Shown here: positions 26,458 to 34,110 of the stretch, in pieces
Numbering within the stretch: the first letter of the stretch is position 1
Layout: every line of letters starts with the position of its first letter
Source of the DNA: an uncultured Bacteroidales bacterium
Lineage (GTDB): Bacteria; Bacteroidota; Bacteroidia; Bacteroidales; Bacteroidaceae
Length of the DNA stretch: 46,083 bases
Assembly (NCBI GenBank): GCA_902779845.1
Contig: CACZCZ010000019.1
Coordinates: 1 to 46,083 of the forward strand
Direction of reading: 5' to 3'
The notes under the pieces: model-generated
Databases searched by the model: none
Told to the model about the DNA's origin: nothing
The model's input: only the letters and a program-made list of their open reading frames with translations
Made by a program: the position numbers and the translations under genes

Positions 26458-28188
26458 TTATCGCTGTGGGTCGTCGTATTGAATCTGCAATTCTTCGAGC
26501 CGACGATGCAGTTGTTTCTGCAGTTTCTCCACTTCAGGCTGGCCATAGAGATTGTGCATCTCATGCGGGTCGTTCTTCAGGTCGAAGAGTTCCCATGTGT
26601 TGACATCGTGGCCATAGAAATGGATGAGCTTGTAGCGGTCGGTGCGGATGCCGTAGTGGCGGCGCACGTTGTGCTCGGCAGGGTATTCGTAGTAGTGGTA
26701 GTAGATGGCATCGCGCCAGTTCTTGATGGCGGCCTTGTCCTTCTTCGTGGCAGCTTTGCCTTTCAGCAAGGGCAGCAGCGACACACCTTGGATGTCATCG
26801 GGAATAGGTACTCCAGCGAGGTCGAGGAAGGTGGGGGCATAATCGATATTTTGCACCATTTCATCGATGTCACCACGGCGCTCATAGCCTTTCGGCAGAC
26901 GCATCACGAGCGGTGTGGAGAGACTCTCCTCGTACATGAAGCGCTTGTCGAACCAGCCATGCTCACCCATGTAGAAACCTTGGTCGGAGGTATAGACCAC
27001 GAGCGTGTTGTCCAGCAGTCCCTTTTCCTCAAGGTAGTCGAGCATGCGCCCCACTTCCTGATCCAGCGAGTGTACCACCTTAGCGTAGTCACGCATATAG
27101 CGCTGATACTTCCACTCCAGGAGTTCTGCATCGCGACTGCCCTCGACACTGCTCTGCGCCTGACGGGGCAGGAAGTTGTAGTCCTTGCCCCACCTCTCGT
27201 AGAAGTCGCGTGAGAGGGGTACGTAGAACGCATCATACTGCTTGCGCTCGGCGGGCGAGAGGCGCCCGATCATGCCCTGGTAGGAGCGTGACAGGCGGGT
27301 CTGAGGTGTCTCCTTATCGCTCACGAACATCTTGGTATCATAGACGATGTCCATGTCCTTGCCAATCTCCATCTCTGTCTTGCCGGCGGCTTCGCGGGTG
27401 GCGTAGTCGTCGCGGAATTCAGGTGGCAGGGCAAAGGTCTTGTCCTCATACAGGCGCAGGTCCTCCAGTGCAGGGAGCCAGGCACGGTGGCAGGCTTTGT
27501 GGTGGATGAAGAGGGCGAAGGGGCGAAGACCCTCTCCCCGCTCCCCCGTGAGGGGGAGAGCCTCGCTATCGCTCGAAAGCTGCGCGCCAGCCTCCTCCCC
27601 TCCTTTACGGGAGGGGTTGGGTCTTCTATTCTCCATCCACTCAATGGCCTTGTCGGTGATGATGCGGGTGACGTAGCCGCTGTCGGTAGCGCGGGTGCCG
27701 TCCATGTGGATGAACGTGGGGTTGTAGTAGTCGCCCTGTGCCGGCAGTATCTCCCAGTGGTCAAAGCCTGTGGGTGTACTCACGAGGTGCCATTTGCCGA
27801 TGAGGCAGGTCTCGTAGCCGGCCGCCTGAAGCAGTTTCGGCATCGTCTGCTGGGAACCGTCGAAGATGCCGTGCTCGTTGTTCGTGAACCCGTTCTTATG
27901 CGAGTGCTTACCCGTCAGCATACATGCTCGGGAAGGGCCGCTCAGGGAGTTGGCCACATAGCTGTGTGTGAAGCGCACGCCATCCCTCGCGATGCGATCC
28001 AGGTTGGGCGTCTCCACATAACGGGTGTCGTAGCACGACATCATCTGCGCCGTGTGGTCATCCGTCATGATATAGACGATGTTGGGAGACTCTCCCCCCG
28101 CCCTCCCTATCAGGGAGGGAGCGGTCACCTGTGCGAATAGGGGGACAGCGGGAATGGAAAAGATTATTAAACCTTTGACTCTATTCAT
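26458..28188 (-). CDS. Exported serine-type sulfatase with two repeat-encoded insertions
   Basis: 576 residues. Short signal peptide MNRVKGLIIFSIPAVPLFAQ. Sulfatase core: NIVYIMTDDH with metal aspartates D43/D44; the SGPSRACMLTGKHSHKNG active site in which S83 would become formylglycine, so it needs an anSME-type activator; then GKWHL, HHKACHR and the YTSDQGFYMGEHGWFDK metal site. Residues 23-34 (APSLIGRAGGES) and about 189-221 (RPNPSRKGGEE...ERGEGLR) are encoded by GC-rich palindromic repeats and look inserted relative to the family. Substrate not predictable; host or dietary sulfated glycans are plausible. Lies 78 bp after glmM. Confidence 0.93.
   Translation of the reverse strand: MNRVKGLIIFSIPAVPLFAQVTAPSLIGRAGGESPNIVYIMTDDHTAQMMSCYDTRYVETPNLDRIARDGVRFTHSYVANSLSGPSRACMLTGKHSHKNGFTNNEHGIFDGSQQTMPKLLQAAGYETCLIGKWHLVSTPTGFDHWEILPAQGDYYNPTFIHMDGTRATDSGYVTRIITDKAIEWMENRRPNPSRKGGEEAGAQLSSDSEALPLTGERGEGLRPFALFIHHKACHRAWLPALEDLRLYEDKTFALPPEFRDDYATREAAGKTEMEIGKDMDIVYDTKMFVSDKETPQTRLSRSYQGMIGRLSPAERKQYDAFYVPLSRDFYERWGKDYNFLPRQAQSSVEGSRDAELLEWKYQRYMRDYAKVVHSLDQEVGRMLDYLEEKGLLDNTLVVYTSDQGFYMGEHGWFDKRFMYEESLSTPLVMRLPKGYERRGDIDEMVQNIDYAPTFLDLAGVPIPDDIQGVSLLPLLKGKAATKKDKAAIKNWRDAIYYHYYEYPAEHNVRRHYGIRTDRYKLIHFYGHDVNTWELFDLKNDPHEMHNLYGQPEVEKLQKQLHRRLEELQIQYDDPQR
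27527..27624. repeat. GC-rich palindromic repeat pair inside the sulfatase gene
   Basis: Arm a (27527-27560, AGACCCTCTCCCC...GTGAGGGGGAGAG) and arm b (27592-27624, CTCCTCCCCTCC...GGGTTGGGTCT) are inverted relative to each other and separated by 31 bp. The whole block is open in the sulfatase frame and falls between WMENR and PFALFIHHKA. Confidence 0.85.
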
Positions 28189-28266
28189 GAATAGATGATG
28201 ACAATAGGACTCAATCAGTCAAAAGTAACTGCTCCCTCCCTGATAGGGAGGGCGGGGGGAGAGTCT
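28087..28266. repeat. Perfect 36-bp inverted palindromic repeat pair at the glmM/sulfatase junction
   Basis: Copies at 28087-28122 and 28231-28266 are exact reverse complements of each other over 36 bp, each with an internal CCCTCCCT-GATA-GGGAGGG type hairpin. The right copy overlaps the glmM stop codon by one base. The left copy is translated as sulfatase residues 23-34. The sulfatase ATG (28188) lies between them. Confidence 0.93.
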
Positions 28267-29651
28267 TAAACCATCGAATACACGACATCCATGATTTTCT
28301 TGCCTATCTCGTCAGCAGCCTCCATGGTGGCAGCCTCGGAATAGACGCGGATGATGGGTTCGGTGTTCGACTTGCGCAGGTGTACCCACTTGTCGGGGAA
28401 GTCAATCTTCACGCCGTCGATGTCGTTGACCTCTTCGTTCTTGTAGAGCTCCTTCACCTTCTTGAGGATGGCATCCACATCGGTGTCGGGTGTGAGGTCG
28501 ATGCGGTTCTTGGCGATGCAGTAGGGAGGATAGGTGGCGCGCAGCTCGCTGGTCTTCATGCCCTTCTTGGCTAGATAGGTGAGGATGAGGGCGATGCCTA
28601 CGAGGGCGTCGCGGCCGTAGTGTGCGGCGGGATAGATGACGCCGCCGTTGCCTTCGCCGCCGATGACGGCGTTGGTGGCCTTCATCTTCGTGACCACATT
28701 CACTTCGCCCACGGCAGCAGCGTTGTACTCGCAGCCGTATTTGCGCGTCACGTCGCGCAGAGCACGTGTTGAAGAGAGGTTCGAGACGGTATTGCCGGGC
28801 GTATGCTGCAGGATGTAGTCGGCCACGGTGACCAGCGTGTATTCCTCGCCGTACATGGTGCCGTCCTCGCAGAACAATGCCAGACGATCGACATCGGGAT
28901 CAACGACGAAGGCAATGTCGTAGCCGCCCTTCTGCATCAGCGCCTTGATGTCGCCGAGGTTCTTCTCCAGCGGCTCGGGGTTGTGCTGGAAGTCGCCGGT
29001 GGGTTCGCCATAGAGGCAGGTGACGGTCTCCACGCCCAGCTGTTCCAGCAGCTTCGGCAGGATGACGCCGCCGACGGAGTTCACGGTGTCGAGAGCCACG
29101 CGGAACTTGCGGGCCTTGATGGCCTCTATGTCTACGAGTGCGAGGTCCTTCACGAGGTCGATATGCTTCTGGTCGTAGCTGTCATCCTCGCGGTACTTGC
29201 CCAGATGATCGACATCGGCATACTCGAAGTCCTCGGTCGCGGCGATGCGTAGCACCTCAGCACCCTCGGCTGCATTCAGGAACTCGCCGTCGCTGTTCAG
29301 CAGCTTCAGGGCATTCCACTGGCGGGGGTTGTGGGAAGCGGTGAGGATGATGCCGCCGCACGCCTTCTCCATCGTCACGGCCAGTTCGGTGGTGGGTGTT
29401 GTGGCAAGGCCGATGTTCACGACGTCGAAGCCCATGCCCATGAGTGTTCCGCAGACGACATTCTTCACCATCTCGCCGGAGATGCGGGCGTCGCGCCCTA
29501 CGACAATCTTGTTCGTGCCGATTTTATCGGTCTTGCGAATGAGTGTGGCGTAGGCCGAGACAAATTTTACGATGTCCAGAGGATTCAGCGTGTCACCTGC
29601 ACGGCCTCCGATGGTACCACGGATGCCGGAAATAGATTTGATCAGTGTCAT
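28266..29651 (-). CDS. glmM: Phosphoglucosamine mutase (or related alpha-D-phosphohexomutase)
   Basis: 461 residues. The phosphoserine loop is S106 in TASHNPRQWNALK. The Mg-binding loop is DPDVDRLA, the sugar-binding loop GGEGNGG, and the C-terminal phosphate-binding region is RKSNTEPIIRVY. GlmM forms glucosamine-1-phosphate for UDP-GlcNAc. The Bacteroidetes family is sometimes annotated as phosphomannomutase, so the sugar preference is not certain. It has its own promoter box and is followed by the sulfatase gene. Confidence 0.9.
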   Translation of the reverse strand: MTLIKSISGIRGTIGGRAGDTLNPLDIVKFVSAYATLIRKTDKIGTNKIVVGRDARISGEMVKNVVCGTLMGMGFDVVNIGLATTPTTELAVTMEKACGGIILTASHNPRQWNALKLLNSDGEFLNAAEGAEVLRIAATEDFEYADVDHLGKYREDDSYDQKHIDLVKDLALVDIEAIKARKFRVALDTVNSVGGVILPKLLEQLGVETVTCLYGEPTGDFQHNPEPLEKNLGDIKALMQKGGYDIAFVVDPDVDRLALFCEDGTMYGEEYTLVTVADYILQHTPGNTVSNLSSTRALRDVTRKYGCEYNAAAVGEVNVVTKMKATNAVIGGEGNGGVIYPAAHYGRDALVGIALILTYLAKKGMKTSELRATYPPYCIAKNRIDLTPDTDVDAILKKVKELYKNEEVNDIDGVKIDFPDKWVHLRKSNTEPIIRVYSEAATMEAADEIGKKIMDVVYSMV

Positions 29652-29660
29652 GTTGTTTAT

Positions 29661-29694
29661 GAAGTTTAAAGTTGATGGTTTAAAGTTTAAGATG
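29661..29694. repeat. TTTAAAG-type array upstream of glmM
   Basis: AGTTTAAAGTTGATGGTTTAAAGTTT-like run in the glmM leader; same family as 6707-6740. Confidence 0.55.
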
Positions 29695-29739
29695 ATAAAG
29701 GTGTTTAGGATGTTTTCGGTTTAGTTCGGCTTTCGGCGA

Positions 29740-29747
29740 CAAAGTTA
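29740..29747 (-). promoter_or_regulatory. -7 box TAACTTTG for glmM
   Basis: Matches TAnnTTTG on the minus strand, 88 bp before the glmM ATG, in the divergent region shared with the MG2-protein promoter. Confidence 0.5.
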
Positions 29748-29853
29748 GAGAAAAAAGGTGCTGTGAGCGCACATTTAGCCCCGTTTTTTTCATGAAACAC
29801 AAAAAAAAGACGAAAAAAAGGCCTTCTCTGTGTTGTTGCTTTGCAAAAATAGC

Positions 29854-29861
29854 TATCTTTG
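29854..29861 (+). promoter_or_regulatory. -7 box TATCTTTG for the MG2-domain gene
   Basis: Matches TAnnTTTG, 19 bp before the ATG at 29881. A TTG at 29833-29835 is 18 bp upstream and may be the -33 element. Confidence 0.6.
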
Positions 29862-29880
29862 TCCCGAATAAGCCTCTTTT

Positions 29881-32823
29881 ATGAGAAGAACCCACTACTT
29901 TTTGATGTCTTTCCTGTGGCTTTTGATGCCAATGGCAGGACTCGCACAGACAACACAACCACCCACGACAGTTGAGGGGTGGGCTGACCGCTTGACTCGT
30001 TTTGGCAAGGGCATCCCCCAGGAGAAGGTCTTTGTGCAGATGGACAATACCTGTTATTTCCTTGGCGACACAATCTGGTTTGCGGCCTACACGCGTCGCA
30101 CGGACAGCGGTTTGCCTTCGAATGTCAGCCGCGTGCTCTATGTGGAACTGCTGAATCAGGACGGTTTCCTGCAGGAGCGCCAGCTTATCGAGATGAAAAA
30201 CGGCCGAGGCCATGGTAACTTCGTCCTCGCCGACAGCCTCTATGCCGGTTATTACGAGTTGCGGGCTTACACCCGCTGGCAGCTCAACTGGGGCATCACG
30301 GAGAAGGAGCACAGCTCGGGTGCCGAGGATTGGTTCTTCAACAAGACGATGGCCAAGGAGTTCTATCGCGACTACGACAAACTCTATTCCCGTGTCTTCC
30401 CCGTCTATGACAAGCCCCAGGAGGCGGGTGACTTCTACCACGATATGACAACACGTCCGCTGCGTCGCTATTTCAAGAGCGGAGCGCCTGAGCCACAACC
30501 CATGTTGATGCTCTTCCCTGAGGGCGGCCATCTCGTGGCCGGCGTGCCGTGTCGAGTGGCGTTTGAGGCAGCCACTGAGACGGGTGAAGCACTGGAGGGA
30601 ACGTTGGAAATATTGAAAAATGGAAATATTGAAACATTGAAAGACGCTCAAGGCCAGGACGCCCGCTCCGTCGCTGCTGTCAGCCGTGGTCGTGGTGTAT
30701 TCCTCTTCACGCCAGCAGCCGACCAGCGCTACACGGCACGCTTCACCAGTAAAGATGGGAAGACCGTGGAGGCCGAGATAAAGGATGCCGTAGCCGATGG
30801 CGTGGCGCTGAGCGTTGAGCGTAAGGGCGACGAATGGGAAATCCAAGTCCATGCTGTTGGCGAAGCCGCCACGAAACCTTTGGGCCTTACCATCATGCAT
30901 GAAGGTAGAACCCTATTATTCCAAGAACTAACTGGAGGTCCCTCAACTCAGATACATTATACTCCCCTCCTTGATAGGGAGGGGCAGGGGGGAGAGTCCG
31001 GCATCCATCAGGCCACCGTCTTCGATGCCGATGGCCGTGTGTGGGCCGACCGCCTCTTCTTTGTCAGCAAGCCAGACCAACAGTATTCTAACCTCACCAT
31101 CAGTGGCTTGAAGCCTGAATATGCTCCTTATGAACAAGTGAGTCTTCAGTTAACCGCTCCCTCCCTAAAGTCCCCCTCGCCCCTTGGAGGGGGGGTAGGG
31201 GTGAGAACGGCGGGGGTGAGTCTCGCCATCCGCGATGCTGCCGCTTCGGACTACACCTATGACACCAGCAATATCCTGACCGAGATGCTTTTATCCTCGG
31301 AGCTGAAAGGCTTCATCCCCGATCCTGCCTACTTCTTCGAGGCCGACGACCAGGAACATCGCACAGCATTAGACCTGCTGATGATGACACAGGGTTGGCG
31401 CCGCTTCGACTGGCGCACCATGGCCATGCCCGGTGCCTTCATGTTGACACAGCCCATGGAGTCCCAGACCCCCATCCTGCGTGGCGAGGTGCTCAACTTC
31501 GAGGAGAAACAATGGCAAGATGACATACAGCCCGTCGGCGATAAGGCAACCCCATTCTTCCTGGAAGACACGCTGGCCAAGATGCATCCCTCGCCCGACG
31601 ACGACCGTCCGGCCTACACCCTCCGCAAATCACTGATGACCGGAGGTGATGGCCTTTCCACTCAGGACGAGTATATTAATTATGGTCTTGGCGAGTTCAT
31701 TGAGACCATCATTGCTCAGACCTATGCTCATGAGTCCAACTATCCACCTGGCAGTTACCAGATGCGAGGCACAATCGCGACCTCCCGCTTCAATGCCAAA
31801 GAGAATGACTTGAAGCATGAAATGCGCGTCCATGCCGAGTTCGCGCAGCCAGGCAGCAAGGAGAGCATCTTGGGCGATATGGATACAAAAAACGGCCAAT
31901 TCACCATACCTTCGCCCTACTTCCAGGGTTACTGTATCTTCTTCCTCGCAGCTTCCGACACGACGAAATGGAAGAAGAACAAACCCCATACGTGGATTAG
32001 TATGGAGGAGACCGACGCCCCAGAGTTCTATGTACGCATCAACTGGCCTTATCCCCGCTTCACGAAGCCCTATCAATACTACCAGACGGCCTACCGCCCC
32101 GCTCCGCAGGACGTGCCCCAGACATCACTTTTCAATCCCAAGAGCTTTGAGACAGACATGCAGACGCTGGTGGTGCGCGCCCGCCGTGGTGGCATGCGCA
32201 AGCTGGACCTGACGAAACCGGCCTTCAGGGTTGATGCCTATGATGCCTTCAACGAAGCCTGCGATGCCGGTCTAATGGAGGGCCGCTACTATGGTCGTTA
32301 CCACTATCTGAACAGTGTGGCCCGCCTCTATGCCGGTGACATGCAGACCAACAACCTCTATCTGCTGGAGCCTCGTTTCGATGGCCATAATGTATCGTTG
32401 AACCGCTCGGCTCAGGTCATGAACCGCTACAACAAGCTCACGAACCTCAATGCCGTAGCTCTCTATACCGATTATAATCCGCGCACAGGCGGCGATCCGC
32501 GTGCCAAGGAGGACAATGTGGAGCGCTTGGCCATCAATCTCGAACAGTTGCCCAACGAAGGCAGTCGCGTAACCTATCGCGACCGCCGCTATGTCCTGCA
32601 GGGCTTCAATGTGGCCGATGACTTCTACCACCCCGACTATCAGCGCACGCCACCGGCCGATGGCGCCAAGGACTATCGCCGGACGCTCTACTGGAATCCC
32701 GATCTGCAGCTTGATGACAGCGGCGCTGCAACCGTCTCTTTCTTTACTGGCAGCAAGGCAACTTCCATCGTGGTCGATGCCAACGGCCAGGCCGCTGACG
32801 GCACCATCATCACCTCCCCATAA
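29881..32823 (+). CDS. Secreted MG2 (alpha-2-macroglobulin-like) domain protein with repeat-encoded insertions
   Basis: 980 residues with signal peptide MRRTHYFLMSFLWLLMPMAGLAQ. Near the N-terminus EKVFVQMDNTCYFLGDTIWFAAYTR is the MG2 signature of a large Bacteroidetes surface family that also carries a TonB-plug-like C-terminal region. The C-terminal RRTLYWNPDLQLDDSGAATVSFFTGSKATSIVVDANG block matches the closing beta domain of that family. Function unknown; probably outer-membrane associated. Three segments look inserted: LEILKNGNIETLKDA (residues 242-256, from an ATTGAAA-type array), LLDREGQGGESG (about 361-373) and APSLKSPSPLGGGVGV (about 426-442), the last two from GC-rich palindromes. 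Confidence 0.85.
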   Translation: MRRTHYFLMSFLWLLMPMAGLAQTTQPPTTVEGWADRLTRFGKGIPQEKVFVQMDNTCYFLGDTIWFAAYTRRTDSGLPSNVSRVLYVELLNQDGFLQERQLIEMKNGRGHGNFVLADSLYAGYYELRAYTRWQLNWGITEKEHSSGAEDWFFNKTMAKEFYRDYDKLYSRVFPVYDKPQEAGDFYHDMTTRPLRRYFKSGAPEPQPMLMLFPEGGHLVAGVPCRVAFEAATETGEALEGTLEILKNGNIETLKDAQGQDARSVAAVSRGRGVFLFTPAADQRYTARFTSKDGKTVEAEIKDAVADGVALSVERKGDEWEIQVHAVGEAATKPLGLTIMHEGRTLLFQELTGGPSTQIHYTPLLDREGQGGESGIHQATVFDADGRVWADRLFFVSKPDQQYSNLTISGLKPEYAPYEQVSLQLTAPSLKSPSPLGGGVGVRTAGVSLAIRDAAASDYTYDTSNILTEMLLSSELKGFIPDPAYFFEADDQEHRTALDLLMMTQGWRRFDWRTMAMPGAFMLTQPMESQTPILRGEVLNFEEKQWQDDIQPVGDKATPFFLEDTLAKMHPSPDDDRPAYTLRKSLMTGGDGLSTQDEYINYGLGEFIETIIAQTYAHESNYPPGSYQMRGTIATSRFNAKENDLKHEMRVHAEFAQPGSKESILGDMDTKNGQFTIPSPYFQGYCIFFLAASDTTKWKKNKPHTWISMEETDAPEFYVRINWPYPRFTKPYQYYQTAYRPAPQDVPQTSLFNPKSFETDMQTLVVRARRGGMRKLDLTKPAFRVDAYDAFNEACDAGLMEGRYYGRYHYLNSVARLYAGDMQTNNLYLLEPRFDGHNVSLNRSAQVMNRYNKLTNLNAVALYTDYNPRTGGDPRAKEDNVERLAINLEQLPNEGSRVTYRDRRYVLQGFNVADDFYHPDYQRTPPADGAKDYRRTLYWNPDLQLDDSGAATVSFFTGSKATSIVVDANGQAADGTIITSP
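30604..30648 (+). repeat. ATTGAAAxATGGAAA array inside the MG2-domain gene
   Basis: TTGGAAATATTGAAAAATGG...ACATTGAAAG run, in frame, same unit type as the intergenic array at 2971-3009. Confidence 0.65.
30962..31205 (+). repeat. Two GC-rich palindromic elements inside the MG2-domain gene
   Basis: Element a (30962-30998) contains CTCCCCTCC-TTGATA-GGGAGGGG and ends GGGGGGAGAGTC. Element b (31157-31205) contains CCCTCGCCCCTTGGAGGGGG and GTAGGGGTGAG. Unlike the other pairs they appear in roughly the same orientation and are 158 bp apart. Both are open in frame. Confidence 0.75.
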
Positions 32824-32999
32824 AGACCCACCCCCCAACCCCTCCCGTGATGGAGGGGAGAGCCTGCGGAAGGAAATAATACATTGACAAGAAAAAACAA
32901 AATAAATAATCCTTAACCACTTAACCCTTAACAATGACCCTATAAACCTCCAAGCGCTAGCAGCTCCCCTCCATTACGGGAGGGGGCGGGGGTGGGTCT
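32824..32999. repeat. GC-rich palindromic repeat pair between the MG2 and kinase-like genes
   Basis: Arm a (32824-32860, AGACCCACCCCCC...GATGGAGGGGAG) starts one base after the MG2-gene stop. Arm b (32964-32999, CTCCCCTCC...GGGTGGGTCT) is its inverted partner and ends 7 nt before the ATG at 33007. Confidence 0.9.
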
Positions 33000-33006
33000 C
33001 CTACTT

Positions 33007-34095
33007 ATGAACGAAAAACTTCTTTCCATCGTTGACCAGTTCGCCATCAGTGGCGTGGTCGCTGAAATCAAGCCCCTCGGCGAGGGACTTATCAACGACA
33101 CCTTGCTCGTGAAAACCGCTCAGACCGAGGCACCTAACTACGTGCTGCAGCGCGTGAACACCAATGTCTTCCCCGATGTGGAGATGCTGATGAACAACAT
33201 CCGCGCCGTCACGGGGCACATCCGCCAGAAGCTTGCAGCCCGCGGCGAGACAGACATCGACCGCAAGGTGCTCACCTTCGTACCCCTGAAGGACAATCCC
33301 GGCAAGCTCTACACCATTGTCGATGGCGAGCCGTGGCGCCTCATGGTGTTCATCAACGATGCCATCACCAAGCAAGCCGTGAACCCTGAGTCCAGCGAGG
33401 CCGCCGGCGAGGCCTTTGGCGATTTCCAGGCCATGCTGGCCGACATTCCCGTGCCGTTGGGCGAGACCATCAAGGACTTCCACAATATGGAGTTCCGTCT
33501 GCAGCAGCTAAAGGACGTGATTGCTGTTGACCCTGCCGGCCGTGTCGCCAGCGTGCAGCCCATCATTGATGAACTGCTCTCCTACGCCGACGAGATGACC
33601 GTTGCCGAGCGTCTAGGTCGCGAGGGCAAACTGCCCAAGCGCATCTGCCACTGCGACACCAAGGTCAACAACATGATGTTCGACAAGAACGACCGTGTGC
33701 TCTGTGTCATCGACCTCGACACCGTCATGCCGAACTTCATCTTCTCTGACTACGGCGACTTCCTACGCACCGCTGCCAACTTCACCGCGGAGGACGATCC
33801 CGACCTCTCCAAGGTGGGCTTCAACATGGAAATCTTCAAGGCCTTCACGCGTGGCTACCTGCGTTCTGCCAAGAGCTTCCTCACGCCGTTGGAGAAAGAT
33901 ATGCTGCCCTACGCCGCCACCCTCTTCCCCTATATGCAGGCCGTACGCTTCCTGTGGGACTACATCAGTGGCGACAAGTACTGGAAGTGCAAGTACCCCG
34001 AACACAATCTCGACCGCGTCAAGAACCAGCTCGCCCTCTTCAAGAGCGCCTATGCCCTGAAGCGGGAAATGGCCGATTTCATCGCTGCGCAATAG
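33007..34095 (+). CDS. APH-fold sugar kinase, N-acetylhexosamine 1-kinase-like
   Basis: 362 residues from ATG 33007; a GTG at 32992 lies in the palindromic repeat and is rejected. N-terminal LGEGLINDTLLVK and NYVLQRVNTNVFPDV match the NahK-type nucleotide lobe. The Brenner-like motif HCDTKVNNMMFD has catalytic D217, and the metal site is VIDLDTVMPN. NahK phosphorylates GlcNAc/GalNAc at C1. The specificity here is inferred from the motif pattern and from nagB, glmM and the sulfatase being in the same window. The next gene starts 15 bp after the stop. Confidence 0.8.
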   Translation: MNEKLLSIVDQFAISGVVAEIKPLGEGLINDTLLVKTAQTEAPNYVLQRVNTNVFPDVEMLMNNIRAVTGHIRQKLAARGETDIDRKVLTFVPLKDNPGKLYTIVDGEPWRLMVFINDAITKQAVNPESSEAAGEAFGDFQAMLADIPVPLGETIKDFHNMEFRLQQLKDVIAVDPAGRVASVQPIIDELLSYADEMTVAERLGREGKLPKRICHCDTKVNNMMFDKNDRVLCVIDLDTVMPNFIFSDYGDFLRTAANFTAEDDPDLSKVGFNMEIFKAFTRGYLRSAKSFLTPLEKDMLPYAATLFPYMQAVRFLWDYISGDKYWKCKYPEHNLDRVKNQLALFKSAYALKREMADFIAAQ

Positions 34096-34110
34096 CCTTA
34101 TCCTATTATA

